The notes beneath the pieces were generated by a model. That model did no database searches, was not told the DNA's origin, and saw only the letters and a list, made by a program, of their open reading frames with translations. 64,000 nt of DNA from assembly GCF_021602345.1 (NCBI RefSeq), contig NZ_BQID01000004.1, positions 248,001-312,000 on the forward strand. The letters are read 5' to 3'. This document shows, in pieces, positions 16,694 to 29,055 of this stretch. Source of the DNA: Pseudomonas pharyngis (GTDB lineage: Bacteria > Pseudomonadota > Gammaproteobacteria > Pseudomonadales > Pseudomonadaceae). Position 1 is the stretch's first letter; each line of letters opens with the position of its first letter. The position numbers and the translations under genes were made by a program.

Positions 16694-16986
16694 TGTCGAC
16701 TTTGCATGTGTTGTCCCACTCCCCGTTCGGCGACGAACGCCTGACCAGTTGCCTGCGCCTGCTCGGTTCTGCCGATGCACTGTTGCTGTCTGGCGATGCC
16801 GTTTATGCGCTGCAGCCTGGCACCGCGCCGTTCAGTGCGCTGGAAATACGTCAGGTGAAATTGTTCGTGCTGGCCGAAGACGCGCAAGCCCGTGCCGTGC
16901 AGGTTCCGGACTGGGCCGAAGCCATCGATTACCCGACCTTCGTCGAACTGTCGATCCAATACGACAAGGTCAACAGCTGGCTATGA
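16693..16986 (+). CDS. tusB: Sulfurtransferase complex subunit TusB
   Basis: This 97-residue DsrH-type subunit begins MSTLHVLSHSPFGDERLTSC and ends YPTFVELSIQYDKVNSWL, both typical of the family. It completes TusBCD. It overlaps tusE by ATGA. Confidence 0.92.
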   Translation: MSTLHVLSHSPFGDERLTSCLRLLGSADALLLSGDAVYALQPGTAPFSALEIRQVKLFVLAEDAQARAVQVPDWAEAIDYPTFVELSIQYDKVNSWL

Positions 16987-17318
16987 ATGCGCTGACCGTC
17001 GGCGCCCGCGCCATTGAACTGGACAAGGACGGCTTTCTGGTCGACCTCAACGACTGGTCGGCCGAAGTCGCCAGCGCCCTCGCCGCTGCCGAAGATATCG
17101 AACTGAGCCCGGAACACTGGGAAGTCCTCGAATTGCTGCGCAGCTTCTACGCCGAATTCCAGCTGTCACCGGCCACCCGGCCGCTGATCAAGTACACCGC
17201 ACTCAAGCTCGGCGCGGAGAAAGGCAACAGCCTGCACCTGAACCGACTGTTCAAAGGCACCCCTGCCAAACTCGCCGCGAAACTGGCGGGCCTGCCCAAA
17301 CCGACGAATTGCCTATGA
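16983..17318 (+). CDS. tusE: TusE/DsrC sulfur carrier
   Basis: This 111-residue DsrC-family protein takes sulfur from TusD and delivers it to MnmA, which is also in this window at 38 kb. The mobile C-terminal arm carries the acceptor as penultimate Cys110 (PKPTNCL). The helix-turn-helix-like LSPEHWEVLELLRSFYAEF region is typical. The start overlaps the tusB stop. Confidence 0.94.
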   Translation: MNALTVGARAIELDKDGFLVDLNDWSAEVASALAAAEDIELSPEHWEVLELLRSFYAEFQLSPATRPLIKYTALKLGAEKGNSLHLNRLFKGTPAKLAAKLAGLPKPTNCL

Positions 17319-18316
17319 CCGACTATCCAGCGCTGACCCTCGAAACGCCCGCCGAGCATCCATTCGCCCAGTTCGTGCGCATCCTCGGCAAGGGCAAGCG
17401 CGGCGCCCGCGACCTCACCCGCGAGGAAGCCCGGCAAGCCATGGGCATGGTGCTGGACGAAGCGGTCGAAGAAACCCAGCTCGGTGCTTTTCTGATGTTG
17501 CTGCGGCACAAGGAAGAAAGCGCTGAGGAAATGGCTGGCTTCACCGAGGCACTGCGCGAACGTTTGCAGGCGCCAGCGCTGAAGGTCGATCTGGACTGGC
17601 CGACTTACGCCGGCAAGAAACGCCATTTGCCGTGGTATCTGTTGGCCGCCAAGTGCCTGGCGCAGAACGGCCTGCGCATTTTCATGCACGGCGGCGGCGC
17701 ACACACCGCCGGGCGCTTGTACTCCGAACAATTGCTCGGTGAGCTGAACATTCCGCTGTGCCGCAACTGGCAACAAGTCGGCGCGGCGCTGGATAACGGT
17801 GGCCTGGCGTTCATGCCGCTGGTGGACTGGGCGCCGCAGCTGCAACGGATGATCGACCTGCGCAACACCCTCGGCCTGCGCTCGCCGATCCACTCGCTGA
17901 CGCGGATTCTCAATCCATTGGGCGCGCGTTGCGGCTTGCAGAGTATTTTCCACCCCGGCTATCAAGCGGTCCACCGCGATGCCAGCGGCCTGCTCGGCGA
18001 CACGGCGATCGTGATCAAGGGCGACGGCGGCGAGATCGAGATCAACCCGGATGCCGACAGCCATTTGTACGGCACCACTGGCGGCGAGAGCTGGGATGAG
18101 GAATGGCCGCAGCTGTCGGCGCAGCGTCACGTCAAACCGGCGTCGCTGGATATCGAGCATTTGAAGGCCGTTTGGCACGGCGATGTGGTCGACAGTTACC
18201 CGCAAATGGCGTTGATCTCGACCATGGCGCTGGCACTGCGCGGCCTCGGTCAGAGCCGTGAACAGGCTTTCGAAACCGCCGAGCAATACTGGGCCGCGCG
18301 GGATAAATCGATTTAA
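17315..18316 (+). CDS. ybiB: YbiB/TrpD2-family protein
   Basis: This 333-residue protein has the anthranilate-phosphoribosyltransferase fold: an N-terminal helical domain (FAQFVRILGKGKRGARDLTR) followed by FMHGGGAHTAGRLYSEQLL and HPGYQAVHRDASG. E. coli YbiB (TrpD2) binds nucleic acid and lacks TrpD activity, so catalysis is doubtful here too. The ATG at 17315 overlaps the tusE stop by ATGA; a TTG two codons earlier is less likely. A link to tRNA thiolation is suggested by the operon but is not shown. Confidence 0.87.
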   Translation: MTDYPALTLETPAEHPFAQFVRILGKGKRGARDLTREEARQAMGMVLDEAVEETQLGAFLMLLRHKEESAEEMAGFTEALRERLQAPALKVDLDWPTYAGKKRHLPWYLLAAKCLAQNGLRIFMHGGGAHTAGRLYSEQLLGELNIPLCRNWQQVGAALDNGGLAFMPLVDWAPQLQRMIDLRNTLGLRSPIHSLTRILNPLGARCGLQSIFHPGYQAVHRDASGLLGDTAIVIKGDGGEIEINPDADSHLYGTTGGESWDEEWPQLSAQRHVKPASLDIEHLKAVWHGDVVDSYPQMALISTMALALRGLGQSREQAFETAEQYWAARDKSI

Positions 18317-18408
18317 CCGATCATTAACGCCCGATCTTTGCGCTTTTTGTTCGAACTCATCGGAATAGACTCAACTCCAACGAATTATTGGTTTCTGGAG
18401 TCTTGATC

Positions 18409-19410
18409 ATGGGTTTACTCGTCGACGGCCGCTGGCAGGACAAGTGGTACGAAAGCAGCAAGGACGGCGCGTTCCAGCGCGAACAGGCGCAGCGCCGCAA
18501 TTGGGTCACTCGCAATGGCGAGCCGGGCCCGAGCGGTGAAGGCGGTTTTGCCGCCGAAGCCGGGCGTTATCACCTTTACGTTTCCCTCGCCTGTCCGTGG
18601 GCCCATCGCACGCTGATCCTGCGCAAGCTCAAAGGCCTGGAAAGCCTGATCGACGTTTCCGTCGTCAGCTGGCTGATGCTGGAAAACGGCTGGACCTTCG
18701 ATCAGAACCTCGGTTCGACCGGCGACAAACTCGACCACTTCGATTTCATGCACCAGCGCTACACCGCCGACACCGCCGACTACACCGGCCGCGTCACCGT
18801 GCCGGTGCTGTGGGACAAGAAGCTCAAGCGCATCGTCAGCAACGAATCGGCGGAGATCATCCGCATGTTCAACAGTGCGTTCGATGACTTGACCGGCAAC
18901 GATCTGGACTTCTATCCGGCGCCATTACGCAGTGAGATCGATTCGCTGAACGAGCGGATCTACCCTGCCGTGAACAACGGCGTGTACCGCGCCGGGTTCG
19001 CCACCTCACAGAAGGCCTATGAAGAAGCGTTCGATGATGTATTTGCCGAACTGGATCATCTGGAACAGGTGCTGGGCGCCAACCGTTATCTGACGGGTGA
19101 ATACCTGACCGAGGCGGACGTGCGCTTGTTCACCACGCTGATTCGTTTCGACGCGGTGTACCACGGGCACTTCAAATGCAATCTGCGGCGGATCAGCGAT
19201 TATCCGAATCTGTCGAACTGGCTGCGGGAGATGTACCAGTGGCCGGGCGTTGCCGAGACCGTGGATTTCCAGCACATCAAGAACCACTACTACGGCAGCC
19301 ACAAGACCATCAACCCGACCGGGGTTGTGCCGAAGGGGCCGGAGCAGGATTTCACTGTTGCCCATGACCGGGACCGGTTGGGCGGGAAAGGGGTTTGGCG
19401 CCGAGGTTGA
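18409..19410 (+). CDS. yqjG: Glutathionyl-hydroquinone reductase (Xi-class GST)
   Basis: This 333-residue cytoplasmic enzyme reduces glutathionyl-hydroquinones with glutathione. The catalytic Cys62 lies in SLACPWAHRTLI. The C-terminal helical domain holds YLTGEYLTEADVRLFTTLIRF and the family sequence HYYGSHKTINPTGVVPKGP. The ATG at 18409 has a TGGAG ribosome site; seven extra codons upstream are not conserved-looking. It appears to be a monocistronic gene. Confidence 0.93.
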   Translation: MGLLVDGRWQDKWYESSKDGAFQREQAQRRNWVTRNGEPGPSGEGGFAAEAGRYHLYVSLACPWAHRTLILRKLKGLESLIDVSVVSWLMLENGWTFDQNLGSTGDKLDHFDFMHQRYTADTADYTGRVTVPVLWDKKLKRIVSNESAEIIRMFNSAFDDLTGNDLDFYPAPLRSEIDSLNERIYPAVNNGVYRAGFATSQKAYEEAFDDVFAELDHLEQVLGANRYLTGEYLTEADVRLFTTLIRFDAVYHGHFKCNLRRISDYPNLSNWLREMYQWPGVAETVDFQHIKNHYYGSHKTINPTGVVPKGPEQDFTVAHDRDRLGGKGVWRRG

Positions 19411-19416
19411 GAGCAG

Positions 19417-19445
19417 GATCGTTCCCACCGCGTGGGAACGATCCC
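19417..19445. repeat. Palindromic repeat/terminator-like hairpin
   Basis: GGATCGTTCCCAC and GTGGGAACGATCC form a perfect stem around a short loop. This GATCGTTCCCAC palindrome is a recurrent intergenic element of fluorescent pseudomonads. It sits between yqjG and the convergent cysG and may also terminate both. Confidence 0.72.
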
Positions 19446-19455
19446 TTCAGAGTCG

Positions 19456-20850
19456 TCAGATCTGACCCTGAGCGCCCTCGAACCACGCCAGTTTCTCGCG
19501 CAGTTGCACCACTTCGCCGACGATCACCAGCGTCGGCGCATGCACTTCATGCTCCGCCACCAGCCGCGGCAGGTCGGCCAGCGTGCCGGTGAAAACCCGC
19601 TGATTGACCGTGGTGCCCTGCTGGATCAGCGCTGCCGGGGTATCGGCCGCACGACCATGTTTGATCAACTGCTCGCAGATGATCGGCAATCCCACCAACC
19701 CCATGTAGAACACCAGCGTCTGCGCCGGCGCGACGAGGTCCGACCACGGCAGATCGGTCGAACCGTCCTTCAAGTGCCCGGTGACGAAACGCACCGACTG
19801 AGCGTAGTCGCGATGAGTCAGCGGAATCCCGGCATATGCCGCGCAACCGCTGGCCGCCGTGATCCCCGGCACCACCTGAAACGGGATGCCATGGGCCGCC
19901 AGTTCCTCGATCTCTTCGCCGCCACGGCCGAAGATGAACGGATCCCCGCCCTTCAACCGCACCACACGCTTGCCGGCCTTGGCCAGATCCACCAATTGCT
20001 GGTTGATCTGATCCTGCGGCACGGCGTGATCGGCGCGACGCTTGCCAACGTAAACCCGCTCGGCATCGCGGCGGCACAGTTCAAGAATCGCCGGAGCGAC
20101 CAAGCGGTCGTACAGCACCACATCGGCTTGCTGCATCAGGCGCAAGGCGCGGAAGGTCAGCAGATCCGGATCACCCGGCCCTGCGCCCACCAGATACACC
20201 TCACCGGTCGTAACCATGGCTTCGCCGTCAATCTTGGCTTGCAGCAAACGTTCGGCTTCGGCGCCCTGTCCTGCCAGTTGCCGGTCGGCGATCGGCCCCT
20301 GGAACACGTCTTCCCAAAAACCGCGACGTTGCTGCACATCGGGAAACAGGCCTTTGACCTGATCGCGAAACCGCGCGGCCAGACCGGCCAGATGGCCGTA
20401 GGTCGAGGGAATCCAGGTTTCGATCTTGGCGCGGATCAGCCGGGCCAGCACCGGCGCATCGCCGCCGCTGGAAACCGCGATGATCAGAGGTGAGCGATCG
20501 ACGATTGCCGGGAAAATCACGCTGCACAGCGCCGGCGCATCGACCACATTGACCGGCACGCAACGCCGATGGGCATCGGCGGAGACCTGCGCGTTCAACG
20601 CTTCGTCGTCGGTGGCGGCAATGATCAGCCCGCAACCGTCCAGATCCGTTTCGGCGTAGCCACGCAGCAGGCATTCGCCACCGCTGGCGGCGACCAGTTC
20701 GCGCAGTTGCGCTTCGATTTCAGGTGCGACCACCCGCAGCAGCGCACCGGCATCGGCCAGCAGGCGGGACTTGCGCAAGGCAATCTCCCCCCCACCGACG
20801 ACCAACACACGACTGCCGCGCAGGTTGTGAAACAGCGGCAGATATTTCAT
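19456..20850 (-). CDS. cysG: Siroheme synthase (trifunctional)
   Basis: This 464-residue enzyme makes siroheme from uroporphyrinogen III. The N-terminal part (about 1-200) is the precorrin-2 dehydrogenase/ferrochelatase with the NAD-binding [15 protein letters not shown]. The C-terminal part (about 215-464) is the SAM-dependent methyltransferase with [20 protein letters not shown] and [18 protein letters not shown]. Siroheme serves sulfite and nitrite reductases. The gene starts directly after the serS stop and ends a minus-strand run from ftsK. Confidence 0.95.
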   Translation of the reverse strand: MKYLPLFHNLRGSRVLVVGGGEIALRKSRLLADAGALLRVVAPEIEAQLRELVAASGGECLLRGYAETDLDGCGLIIAATDDEALNAQVSADAHRRCVPVNVVDAPALCSVIFPAIVDRSPLIIAVSSGGDAPVLARLIRAKIETWIPSTYGHLAGLAARFRDQVKGLFPDVQQRRGFWEDVFQGPIADRQLAGQGAEAERLLQAKIDGEAMVTTGEVYLVGAGPGDPDLLTFRALRLMQQADVVLYDRLVAPAILELCRRDAERVYVGKRRADHAVPQDQINQQLVDLAKAGKRVVRLKGGDPFIFGRGGEEIEELAAHGIPFQVVPGITAASGCAAYAGIPLTHRDYAQSVRFVTGHLKDGSTDLPWSDLVAPAQTLVFYMGLVGLPIICEQLIKHGRAADTPAALIQQGTTVNQRVFTGTLADLPRLVAEHEVHAPTLVIVGEVVQLREKLAWFEGAQGQI

Positions 20851-22143
<1,293 letters not shown>

Positions 22144-22146
22144 TTA

Positions 22147-22521
22147 TCAAAGTTTGGTCAGGGACAGGCCGGCCCAGGTCGCGAGCAGCCCGCCGAATAC
22201 GCTGATCGCCGCATAGCCCAGGGCCAGCGGCACTTGCCCGCTTTCCAGCAGGCGCACCGTATCCAGTGAAAAGGATGAAAAAGTCGTCAGCCCCCCGAGG
22301 AAGCCGACCATCAACCCGGCACGTACCTCGATCGGTACTTCCGGGCGTATCAAAAACAGGCCGTACAGCACGCCAATCAGCAGACAGCCCACGATATTAA
22401 CGGCCAGCGTCGCGGTATAGAAGTGCCGCGGCCAATTGGCGTTCACCCAATTACCGGTGGCGAAGCGCAACAAAGTGCCGGCAATCCCGCCGACGGAGAC
22501 CGCAACAATCAATGGAACCAC
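22147..22521 (-). CDS. crcB: Fluoride channel CrcB/Fluc
   Basis: This 124-residue, four-helix inner-membrane protein forms a dual-topology dimer that exports fluoride. The signature [14 protein letters not shown] contains the phenylalanine and threonine residues that line the pore. [17 protein letters not shown] segment opens the protein. Its start overlaps the rarA stop by one base. I saw no fluoride riboswitch in front of it, in keeping with transcription from upstream. Confidence 0.93.
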   Translation of the reverse strand: MVPLIVAVSVGGIAGTLLRFATGNWVNANWPRHFYTATLAVNIVGCLLIGVLYGLFLIRPEVPIEVRAGLMVGFLGGLTTFSSFSLDTVRLLESGQVPLALGYAAISVFGGLLATWAGLSLTKL

Positions 22522-23846
22522 TATTTTCTCCGCTGCCGAGGGCTTAAACGATCAAGTTGGGCGAGGTGGTTGAGCTTCTCGCCGATCTTCAACTCCAGGC
22601 CACGGGGCACCGGTTGGTAGAACGGAATCGGGTCGAGTTCTTCCGGGAAATAGTCTTCGCCAGCCGCGTAGGCGTCCGGTTCGTCGTGGGCGTAACGGTA
22701 TTCGTCGCCATAACCCAATTGCTTCATCAATTTGGTCGGCGCATTGCGCAAGTGCAGCGGCACTTCCAGCGAGCCATGTTCAGCAGCGGCGCGCAGCGCG
22801 GTCTTGAAGCCCATGTACACGGCGTTGCTTTTCGGCGCACAGGCCAGATAGGTGATGGCCTGGGCCACTGCCAACTCACCTTCCGGGCTGCCGAGACGTT
22901 CCTGCACCTCCCACGCCGCCAGGCACAGGCTCAGGGCGCGAGGATCGGCGTTGCCGATGTCTTCGCTGGCCATCCGCACCACCCGCCGGGCGAGGTACAG
23001 CGGATCGCAGCCGCCGTCGATCATTCGCGCAAACCAGTACAGCGCGCCGTCAGGATTCGAGCCGCGAACCGATTTGTGCAGCGCGGAAATCTGGTCGTAG
23101 AACGCTTCGCCGCCCTTGTCGAAACGCCGGCGAGTGTCGCCGAGCAGGCTTTGCAGCAGCTCGGTGCCCATCTCACTGTTGTCTTCGGCCAGGTCCGAGG
23201 CGTTCTCCAGCAGATTCAGCAAGCGCCGGCCATCGCCATCGGCGGCGGACAGCAGCATCTGGAAGCCTTCATCGCTGAGGGTCAGATGACGTTTGCCCAG
23301 GCCACGCTCTTCAGTCAGCGCGCGGTGCACCAACTTGCGCAACGCCGCCTCGTCGAGGCTTTTGAGTACGTAGACCCGCGCCCGCGACAGCAATGCGTTG
23401 TTCAGTTCGAACGAAGGGTTTTCAGTGGTGGCGCCAATGAAGATCAGGGTGCCGTCTTCAACGTACGGCAGGAAGGCGTCCTGTTGAGACTTGTTGAAGC
23501 GGTGCACTTCATCGACAAACAGGATCGTGCGCTTGCCGTACTGGCCGGCCTGCTGCTTGGCGATTTCCACCGCCTGACGGATCTCCTTGACCCCGGCCAG
23601 CACCGCCGAAACCGTTTCGAAGTGCGCATCCGAGACTTCTGCCAGCAACCGCGCCAACGTGGTCTTGCCCACGCCCGGCGGGCCCCAGAAGATCATCGAA
23701 TGCAGGGCACCCTGCTCCAGCGCTTCACGCAGAGGCTTGCCGCGAGCGAGCACGTGTTCCTGACCGACGTACTCATCCAGATTGGTCGCCCGCAAACGGG
23801 CAGCCAGTGGCTGGGCAATCGGTGCACTGCGAAACAGATCCATCAC
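22521..23846 (-). CDS. rarA: Replication-associated recombination protein RarA (MgsA)
   Basis: This 441-residue AAA+ ATPase acts at stalled replication forks. Walker A is GPPGVGKT (55-62) and Walker B is LFVDEVHRF. The sensor [20 protein letters not shown] and a C-terminal MgsA tetramerisation domain (about 265-430) follow. It lies 21 bases after lolA in the ftsK-lolA-rarA-crcB-serS-cysG run. Confidence 0.95.
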   Translation of the reverse strand: MMDLFRSAPIAQPLAARLRATNLDEYVGQEHVLARGKPLREALEQGALHSMIFWGPPGVGKTTLARLLAEVSDAHFETVSAVLAGVKEIRQAVEIAKQQAGQYGKRTILFVDEVHRFNKSQQDAFLPYVEDGTLIFIGATTENPSFELNNALLSRARVYVLKSLDEAALRKLVHRALTEERGLGKRHLTLSDEGFQMLLSAADGDGRRLLNLLENASDLAEDNSEMGTELLQSLLGDTRRRFDKGGEAFYDQISALHKSVRGSNPDGALYWFARMIDGGCDPLYLARRVVRMASEDIGNADPRALSLCLAAWEVQERLGSPEGELAVAQAITYLACAPKSNAVYMGFKTALRAAAEHGSLEVPLHLRNAPTKLMKQLGYGDEYRYAHDEPDAYAAGEDYFPEELDPIPFYQPVPRGLELKIGEKLNHLAQLDRLSPRQRRK

Positions 23847-23867
23847 GTACCGTTGAAACCTCTGTGT

Positions 23868-24488
23868 TTATTCCTGGATCACATCGGCACCCTTGGGGAT
23901 GTCGAACTTGAACTTCGAGGCCGGGACCGCTTCGTTGGCCTTCACACCGGTAAACAGGATGTTGGTGCGCTGGCCGACGCTGTCGATCAGTTGCATGTCA
24001 TTGACCAGACCGTTGCGGAACGACAGGCGCAGGCTGTCGAACAGCGTGTCCTTGGTTTTCGGCTTCAGGGTGAAGTCGATCACGCCACCGGCCTCTTTCG
24101 CGGTGATGTCAAAGCTCTGACTGATCTTCGATACGTCGCCAGACAGCAACAGCGCCGGGGTCTGGGTCAGACGTTCATCGAGCTTCTTGATGGTGGCCTG
24201 CTCCAGGTCCGGGTCCCACAGGGTGACTTTCTTGCCGTCGGACACCATGGTCTGCTCGGCTGGCGCATTGGTGTGCCAGTAGAACAGGCCCGGACGCTGC
24301 AGGGTCATGTCGCCGGTGGTTTCCTGCAACTGGGTGCCGCTGCCGTCGAGGGTCAGTTGGGAAAAATTGGCGGTCAGGGTCTTGGATGTTTCGAGCAATT
24401 GGGTCAGGCGAGCCACATCCTTGTCATCGGCGTGAGCCGTGAGGGTGGTCAGAGCCAGTACCGGCAGCAACATGCGGATAAGACGCAT
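23868..24488 (-). CDS. lolA: Outer-membrane lipoprotein carrier LolA
   Basis: This 206-residue periplasmic chaperone takes lipoproteins from LolCDE to LolB. The signal peptide is [20 protein letters not shown]. The mature protein shows the usual [21 protein letters not shown] and [21 protein letters not shown] strands. I chose the ATG at 24488, which begins the signal peptide and has AGAGGA upstream. It follows ftsK by 78 bases. Confidence 0.94.
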   Translation of the reverse strand: MRLIRMLLPVLALTTLTAHADDKDVARLTQLLETSKTLTANFSQLTLDGSGTQLQETTGDMTLQRPGLFYWHTNAPAEQTMVSDGKKVTLWDPDLEQATIKKLDERLTQTPALLLSGDVSKISQSFDITAKEAGGVIDFTLKPKTKDTLFDSLRLSFRNGLVNDMQLIDSVGQRTNILFTGVKANEAVPASKFKFDIPKGADVIQE

Positions 24489-24566
24489 GGGAGTCCTCTT
24501 GAATACTCGTGGGAAAGTGGACGGCGCTTCATGCACCGCCCATTGCATTTGGATCAGGGTATCGAA

Positions 24567-26975
24567 TCAGTCGCGTACCGGGCCAGGGGCCAGGACTTCG
24601 CGGGAACCGTTGGTGTTCATCGACGTCACGACCCCGGCCATCTCCATGGCTTCGATCATGCGTGCGGCACGGTTGTAGCCGATCTTCAGCTTGCGCTGTA
24701 CAGCGGAGATGGAGGCACGGCGGCTTTCGAGCACGAATTGCACGGCTTCGTCGTACAGCGCGTCGGCTTCCGGATCGTCGCCGTCACCGCCGCCGCTGCT
24801 GCCTTCGAAACCACTGCCCGCCTCTTCGACACCGTTGAGGATGTCGTCGTTGTATTCCGGCGCGCCGCGCAGTTTCCAGGCTTCAACCACCCGGTGAACT
24901 TCATCGTCGGACACGAATGCGCCGTGAACCCGGATCGGCAGGCTGGTGCCCGGCGGCATGTAAAGCATGTCACCGTGGCCGAGCAGTTGTTCGGCGCCGC
25001 CCTGGTCGATGATGGTCCGGGAGTCGATCTTGCTGGATACCTGGAACGCCATCCGCGTCGGGATGTTGGCCTTGATCAGACCGGTGATCACATCCACCGA
25101 CGGCCGTTGGGTCGCGAGGATCAGGTGGATACCGGCCGCACGCGCCTTCTGGGCGATACGGGCGATCAGTTCTTCTACCTTCTTGCCGACGATCATCATC
25201 ATGTCGGCGAATTCGTCCACGACCACAACGATGGTCGGCAACTTCTGCAGCAACGGTGCTTCGTCGTGGATGCTTTCGCGCTTGTACAGCGGATCGCTCA
25301 GCGGCTCGCCGGCGTCCTGGGCTTCCTTGACCTTGGCATTGAAGCCGGACAGGTTTCGCACGCCCATCTTCGCCATCAGCTTGTAGCGACGCTCCATCTC
25401 GGCCACGCTCCAGCGCAGGGCGTTGGCGGCGTCCTTCATGTCGGTCACGACCGGGCACAGCAGATGTGGAATGCCTTCGTAGATCGACAGCTCAAGCATT
25501 TTCGGGTCGATCATGATCAGCTTGGCGTCATCCGGGCCGGACTTGAACAGAATCGACAGGATCATCGCGTTCACGCCCACCGACTTACCCGAACCGGTCG
25601 TACCGGCCACCAGCAGGTGCGGCATTTTCGCCAGGTCGGTGATGACCGGCTTGCCGCCGATGTCGTGGCCCAGGGCCAGGGTGACCGGCGATTTGAAGTT
25701 GTCATACTCAGGCGTCGACAGCACCTCGGAGAAGCGCACGATCTGCCGGTCTTCGTTGGGAATTTCGATACCGACCGTGGTCTTGCCCGGAATCACTTCC
25801 ACCACCCGCACACTGGTCACGGCCAGCGAACGTGCAAGGTCTTTCGCCAGGTTGGCGATACGGCTGACCTTCACGCCCGCAGCAGGCTGGATTTCGTAAC
25901 GGGTAATAACCGGGCCCGGATGGATCGAATCCACGGTGACTTCGACGCCGAATTCCTTGAGTTTGATCTCCAGCAAGTGGCCGACCGCCGCCAGGGATTC
26001 AGGCGAATAATTGAGTTGTTTCTTTTCCGCAGGATCGAGAATCGAGATCGGCGGCAAGGTGCCTTCCACGGCGCTGTCGACGAACAACGGCACCTGCTTC
26101 TCTTTCTGCACGCGCTTGCTTGGCTCCGGCGCTTTGACCGGGGCCGGGGCGATGACCGGCGGCACCTGTTTCTCGCGCTCGGACATGTGTTTGCTGAGGG
26201 CCTGTTCGCGCTCGATCAGACGTTCCTTGACCTTGGCCTGCTCGCGTTTGTCGGTGACCGTCGGTGCAACCACGTCATGCACGCGATCGTCGACTTCACG
26301 CAGCTGCGCGACCAGTTGCTTGCGCTCGGTACGCGCCGACCACCAGCGGTTTAGCGCGCCCTGGAACAGTTCGAACAGGTCAAGCGTGATCTTGCCGGTG
26401 ATGTCCATCACCTTGAACCACGACAGGTCGGTGAACACCGTCAGGCCGAACAGAAACAGCGCGATGAACAGCAACGTGCTGCCCTGAATATTCAGGGCGT
26501 TGCGGGCCAGGTCACCGAGGCTTTCACCCAGCGCTCCACCCGCGCCGGCCGGCAATCCGGTGGCTGCATGGAAATGAATGTGCGCCAGTGCAGCGCCGGA
26601 CAACACCAGAAACACCAGACCGATCAGGCGCCAGGAGAACAGCCAGCCGCTCCACTGCCACGGCTCATGACGCTGACGGAAGATCTGATACGCCTTGATC
26701 GCCAGCAGCAACGGAAAGATGTACGCGAAGTACCCCAGCACCATGAACAGGATGTCGGCGCTGTAGGAGCCCGCCGGGCCACCGAAATTCTGCACGTCGT
26801 CGATCTTGCTGTTGTGGCTCCAGCCCGGATCGTCCTTGCCGTAAGTCAGCAAGGCCATCATCAGGAACAGGCACAAGGCGCCGATGGCGATCAATGCACC
26901 TTCCTTGAGCCGGTAGTGCAACTGTTGACGCCATAGCGGAACGACTGTTTTTGGTGCTTCCGTGGATTTCTTCAA
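24567..26975 (-). CDS. ftsK: DNA translocase FtsK
   Basis: This 802-residue septal DNA pump has four or five N-terminal transmembrane helices (about 24-185), a proline- and charge-rich linker (about 200-320) and a RecA-like motor with Walker [19 protein letters not shown]-terminal gamma winged helix reads polar KOPS motifs and activates XerCD. The linker is short compared with that of E. coli. The start is a TTG at 26975 (LKKSTEAPK), chosen for the AGGAA site and match to relatives; another in-frame TTG at 27068 would add 31 residues. Confidence 0.93.
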   Translation of the reverse strand: MKKSTEAPKTVVPLWRQQLHYRLKEGALIAIGALCLFLMMALLTYGKDDPGWSHNSKIDDVQNFGGPAGSYSADILFMVLGYFAYIFPLLLAIKAYQIFRQRHEPWQWSGWLFSWRLIGLVFLVLSGAALAHIHFHAATGLPAGAGGALGESLGDLARNALNIQGSTLLFIALFLFGLTVFTDLSWFKVMDITGKITLDLFELFQGALNRWWSARTERKQLVAQLREVDDRVHDVVAPTVTDKREQAKVKERLIEREQALSKHMSEREKQVPPVIAPAPVKAPEPSKRVQKEKQVPLFVDSAVEGTLPPISILDPAEKKQLNYSPESLAAVGHLLEIKLKEFGVEVTVDSIHPGPVITRYEIQPAAGVKVSRIANLAKDLARSLAVTSVRVVEVIPGKTTVGIEIPNEDRQIVRFSEVLSTPEYDNFKSPVTLALGHDIGGKPVITDLAKMPHLLVAGTTGSGKSVGVNAMILSILFKSGPDDAKLIMIDPKMLELSIYEGIPHLLCPVVTDMKDAANALRWSVAEMERRYKLMAKMGVRNLSGFNAKVKEAQDAGEPLSDPLYKRESIHDEAPLLQKLPTIVVVVDEFADMMMIVGKKVEELIARIAQKARAAGIHLILATQRPSVDVITGLIKANIPTRMAFQVSSKIDSRTIIDQGGAEQLLGHGDMLYMPPGTSLPIRVHGAFVSDDEVHRVVEAWKLRGAPEYNDDILNGVEEAGSGFEGSSGGGDGDDPEADALYDEAVQFVLESRRASISAVQRKLKIGYNRAARMIEAMEMAGVVTSMNTNGSREVLAPGPVRD

Positions 26976-27496
26976 AACGCTTCTTTTCCTGCGCCAGAGG
27001 CGCGTCCATCTATTGAATGACGAAAAAAACTGCCCAATCCAGGCAGGTAAAAAAATTGACGTGCGCAACGGAGACTACTTTTAACACTGCGCCCCGCCTT
27101 TTATAAACACGGCACGCGGCGAATATTCTGTAACAGCCCGGCATTGTACGGGTTTGCGCGTTCGATGCCATGCTTCCAGGTCTCTGGTTCAAGCATAGCC
27201 AAACGCACAACACCCGGCGTTCAATTTGAGCATGCATTGTCTTTTGTGACAAAGGCTTATGAGGTGTATTTGATGAACGTAGCGAAGCATCCGCGCCTCA
27301 TCTCCCATGAACGCCACAGATTGACGTCGGCAAGCTTGCTCGCACCGGTGTTGCGCCCGATTACGACCGCATCCGGATGCTCAAGTTGCAGCTACGCAAA
27401 AGCCGTACTGCAACGGAGGACATTCGCGTCATTTCCCGGCACACTTTACCGCGGGCCCACTGCCCACCGCCCTCCCCTTCTGCAAGCCTGGACGCC
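26976..27496. other. 521-base gap between divergent ftsK and aat; no gene recognised
   Basis: This is the shared upstream region of ftsK and aat. It contains AT-rich patches near 27095-27135 and 27215-27285 suitable for promoters, but no confident hexamer pair. An open frame from 27258 has neither codon bias nor a recognisable product. In P. aeruginosa PAO1, as I recall, trxB lies at this place; no remnant of it is visible. Confidence 0.5.
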
Positions 27497-28177
27497 ATGC
27501 TGACTTGGTTACAACGCAACTCACTGACTTTCCCGCCACTGGAAAAGGCCATGCGCGATCCCAACGGATTGCTGGCAGCCGGCGGCGACCTGTCCGCCGA
27601 TCGCCTGATCCAGGCCTATCGCCACGGCTGTTTTCCGTGGTTTTCCGAAGGTCAGCCGATTCTCTGGTGGTCGCCGGATCCGCGCACCGTGCTTTTTCCC
27701 GACGAACTGCACGTCTCGCGCAGCCTCGGCAAATTGATGCGCAAACAGCGTTATCAAGTGACCTTCGATCAGGATTTCGAAGCCGTGATCCGCGCCTGCG
27801 CCGCCCCCAGGGAATACGCCGACGGCACCTGGATCACCGAAGCAATGCAGAACGCCTATATCGAACTGCATCGGCGCGGTTTTGCTCACTCGGTGGAGGT
27901 ACGGGATCAGGGCGAACTGGTCGGCGGCCTGTACGGCTTGGCGATGGGGCAACTGTTTTTTGGCGAATCAATGTTCAGCCGCGCGGACAATGCTTCCAAG
28001 TACGGCTTTGCCTCGCTGGTGCAACATCTTAAGGAAGCGGGTTTCGTGCTGATCGACTGCCAGATGCCGACCGATCACCTGCACAGCCTTGGCGCCCGGG
28101 CCATTTCACGGCAGACATTCGCCGACTATCTAGCCCGGCACCTCGATCAACCCAATCATGCGACCTGGGTTTGCTGA
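27497..28177 (+). CDS. aat: Leucyl/phenylalanyl-tRNA--protein transferase
   Basis: This 226-residue enzyme adds Leu or Phe to proteins with N-terminal Arg or Lys, creating N-degrons read by ClpS (also in this window). Motifs are [22 protein letters not shown] (about 36-58), [15 protein letters not shown], and [17 protein letters not shown]. The ATG at 27497 begins the conserved [19 protein letters not shown]. The frame extends upstream, but without similarity. It is followed by bpt after 58 bases. Confidence 0.95.
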   Translation: MLTWLQRNSLTFPPLEKAMRDPNGLLAAGGDLSADRLIQAYRHGCFPWFSEGQPILWWSPDPRTVLFPDELHVSRSLGKLMRKQRYQVTFDQDFEAVIRACAAPREYADGTWITEAMQNAYIELHRRGFAHSVEVRDQGELVGGLYGLAMGQLFFGESMFSRADNASKYGFASLVQHLKEAGFVLIDCQMPTDHLHSLGARAISRQTFADYLARHLDQPNHATWVC

Positions 28178-28235
28178 GCGACTTTTGCGCGCGTGGCTTA
28201 CACTTAATTCACCAGCTTACCCTTGAGGGTTGATC

Positions 28236-28943
28236 ATGACCGAGTTGGCGCGTTTGAAGTTTTATGCCACTCAGCCTCACTCTTGCAGTTATCTGCCCGA
28301 GGAACAGGCGACGACCCTGTTTCTCGATCCGAGCCAGCCCATGGATGTGCATGTCTACGCAGATCTGTCGGAAATGGGCTTTCGTCGCAGCGGCGATCAT
28401 CTTTACCGCCCGCATTGCCAGAACTGCAATGCCTGCGTGCCTGCGCGCATTCCGGTGGCGCAGTTCAACCCCAATCGCCAGCAAAAACGCATTTTCAAAC
28501 GCAACATCGACTTGCAGGTACGTCCGGTCAAGCCGGCGTTCAGCGAAGAATATTTCGATCTCTATCAGCGCTACATCGAACAGCGCCACGCCGACGGCGA
28601 CATGTATCCGCCCAGCCGCGATCAATTCTCGACTTTTCTGGTACGCGACCTGCCCTTCTCACGCTTTTATGAGTTCCGGCTCGACGGACGGTTACTTGCA
28701 GTCGCCGTCACCGACCTGCTGCCCAACGGCCTGTCCGCGGTCTACACCTTTTACGAACCGCAGGAAGAACGCCGCAGCCTGGGGCGCTACGCCATCCTCT
28801 GGCAAATCGCCGAAGCCCAACGCCTGGGGCTTGAAGCGGTGTACCTGGGCTACTGGATCAAAAACTGCAAAAAGATGAACTACAAGACCCAATATCGGCC
28901 CATCGAACTGCTCATTAATCAGCGCTGGGTCATCCTGAACTGA
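28236..28943 (+). CDS. bpt: Aspartate/glutamate leucyltransferase (arginyltransferase family)
   Basis: This 235-residue enzyme adds Leu to N-terminal Asp or Glu, the second bacterial N-degron branch. The N-terminal cysteine set (CSYLPEE and [16 protein letters not shown]) and [20 protein letters not shown] mark the Bpt/Ate1 fold. The ATG at 28236 has GAGGG upstream. The aat-bpt pair and the nearby clpA-clpS genes form an N-end-rule set. Confidence 0.94.
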   Translation: MTELARLKFYATQPHSCSYLPEEQATTLFLDPSQPMDVHVYADLSEMGFRRSGDHLYRPHCQNCNACVPARIPVAQFNPNRQQKRIFKRNIDLQVRPVKPAFSEEYFDLYQRYIEQRHADGDMYPPSRDQFSTFLVRDLPFSRFYEFRLDGRLLAVAVTDLLPNGLSAVYTFYEPQEERRSLGRYAILWQIAEAQRLGLEAVYLGYWIKNCKKMNYKTQYRPIELLINQRWVILN

Positions 28944-28961
28944 ATGCAGACCCTAAACCCC

Positions 28962-28991
28962 TTGGCGTAAACCCCATTTTTCGGGCACAAT
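28962..28991 (+). promoter_or_regulatory. sigma70-like promoter of infA
   Basis: TTGGCG (28962-28967), an 18-base spacer and CACAAT (28986-28991) lie 65 bases before the infA start. Confidence 0.5.
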
Positions 28992-29055
28992 GCACGCCGC
29001 TTTTGCCTGGCGCAGTTGCACCGGGCCATTCATTGGATACCGAGGGCTTTACTGC

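Noticed and set aside
18409-19410. The yqjG gene as part of the tus operon
   Set aside because: It is separated from ybiB by 92 bases and has its own ribosome site in an AT-richer leader. There is no overlap or functional link, so it is treated as an independent unit.
22557-26354. 1265-codon open frame opposite rarA, lolA and ftsK
   Set aside because: It is antisense to three well-identified core genes and has a skewed composition without domains.
27258-27503. Short frame upstream of aat
   Set aside because: The composition is random-like, there is no family resemblance, and it overlaps the aat start in another frame.
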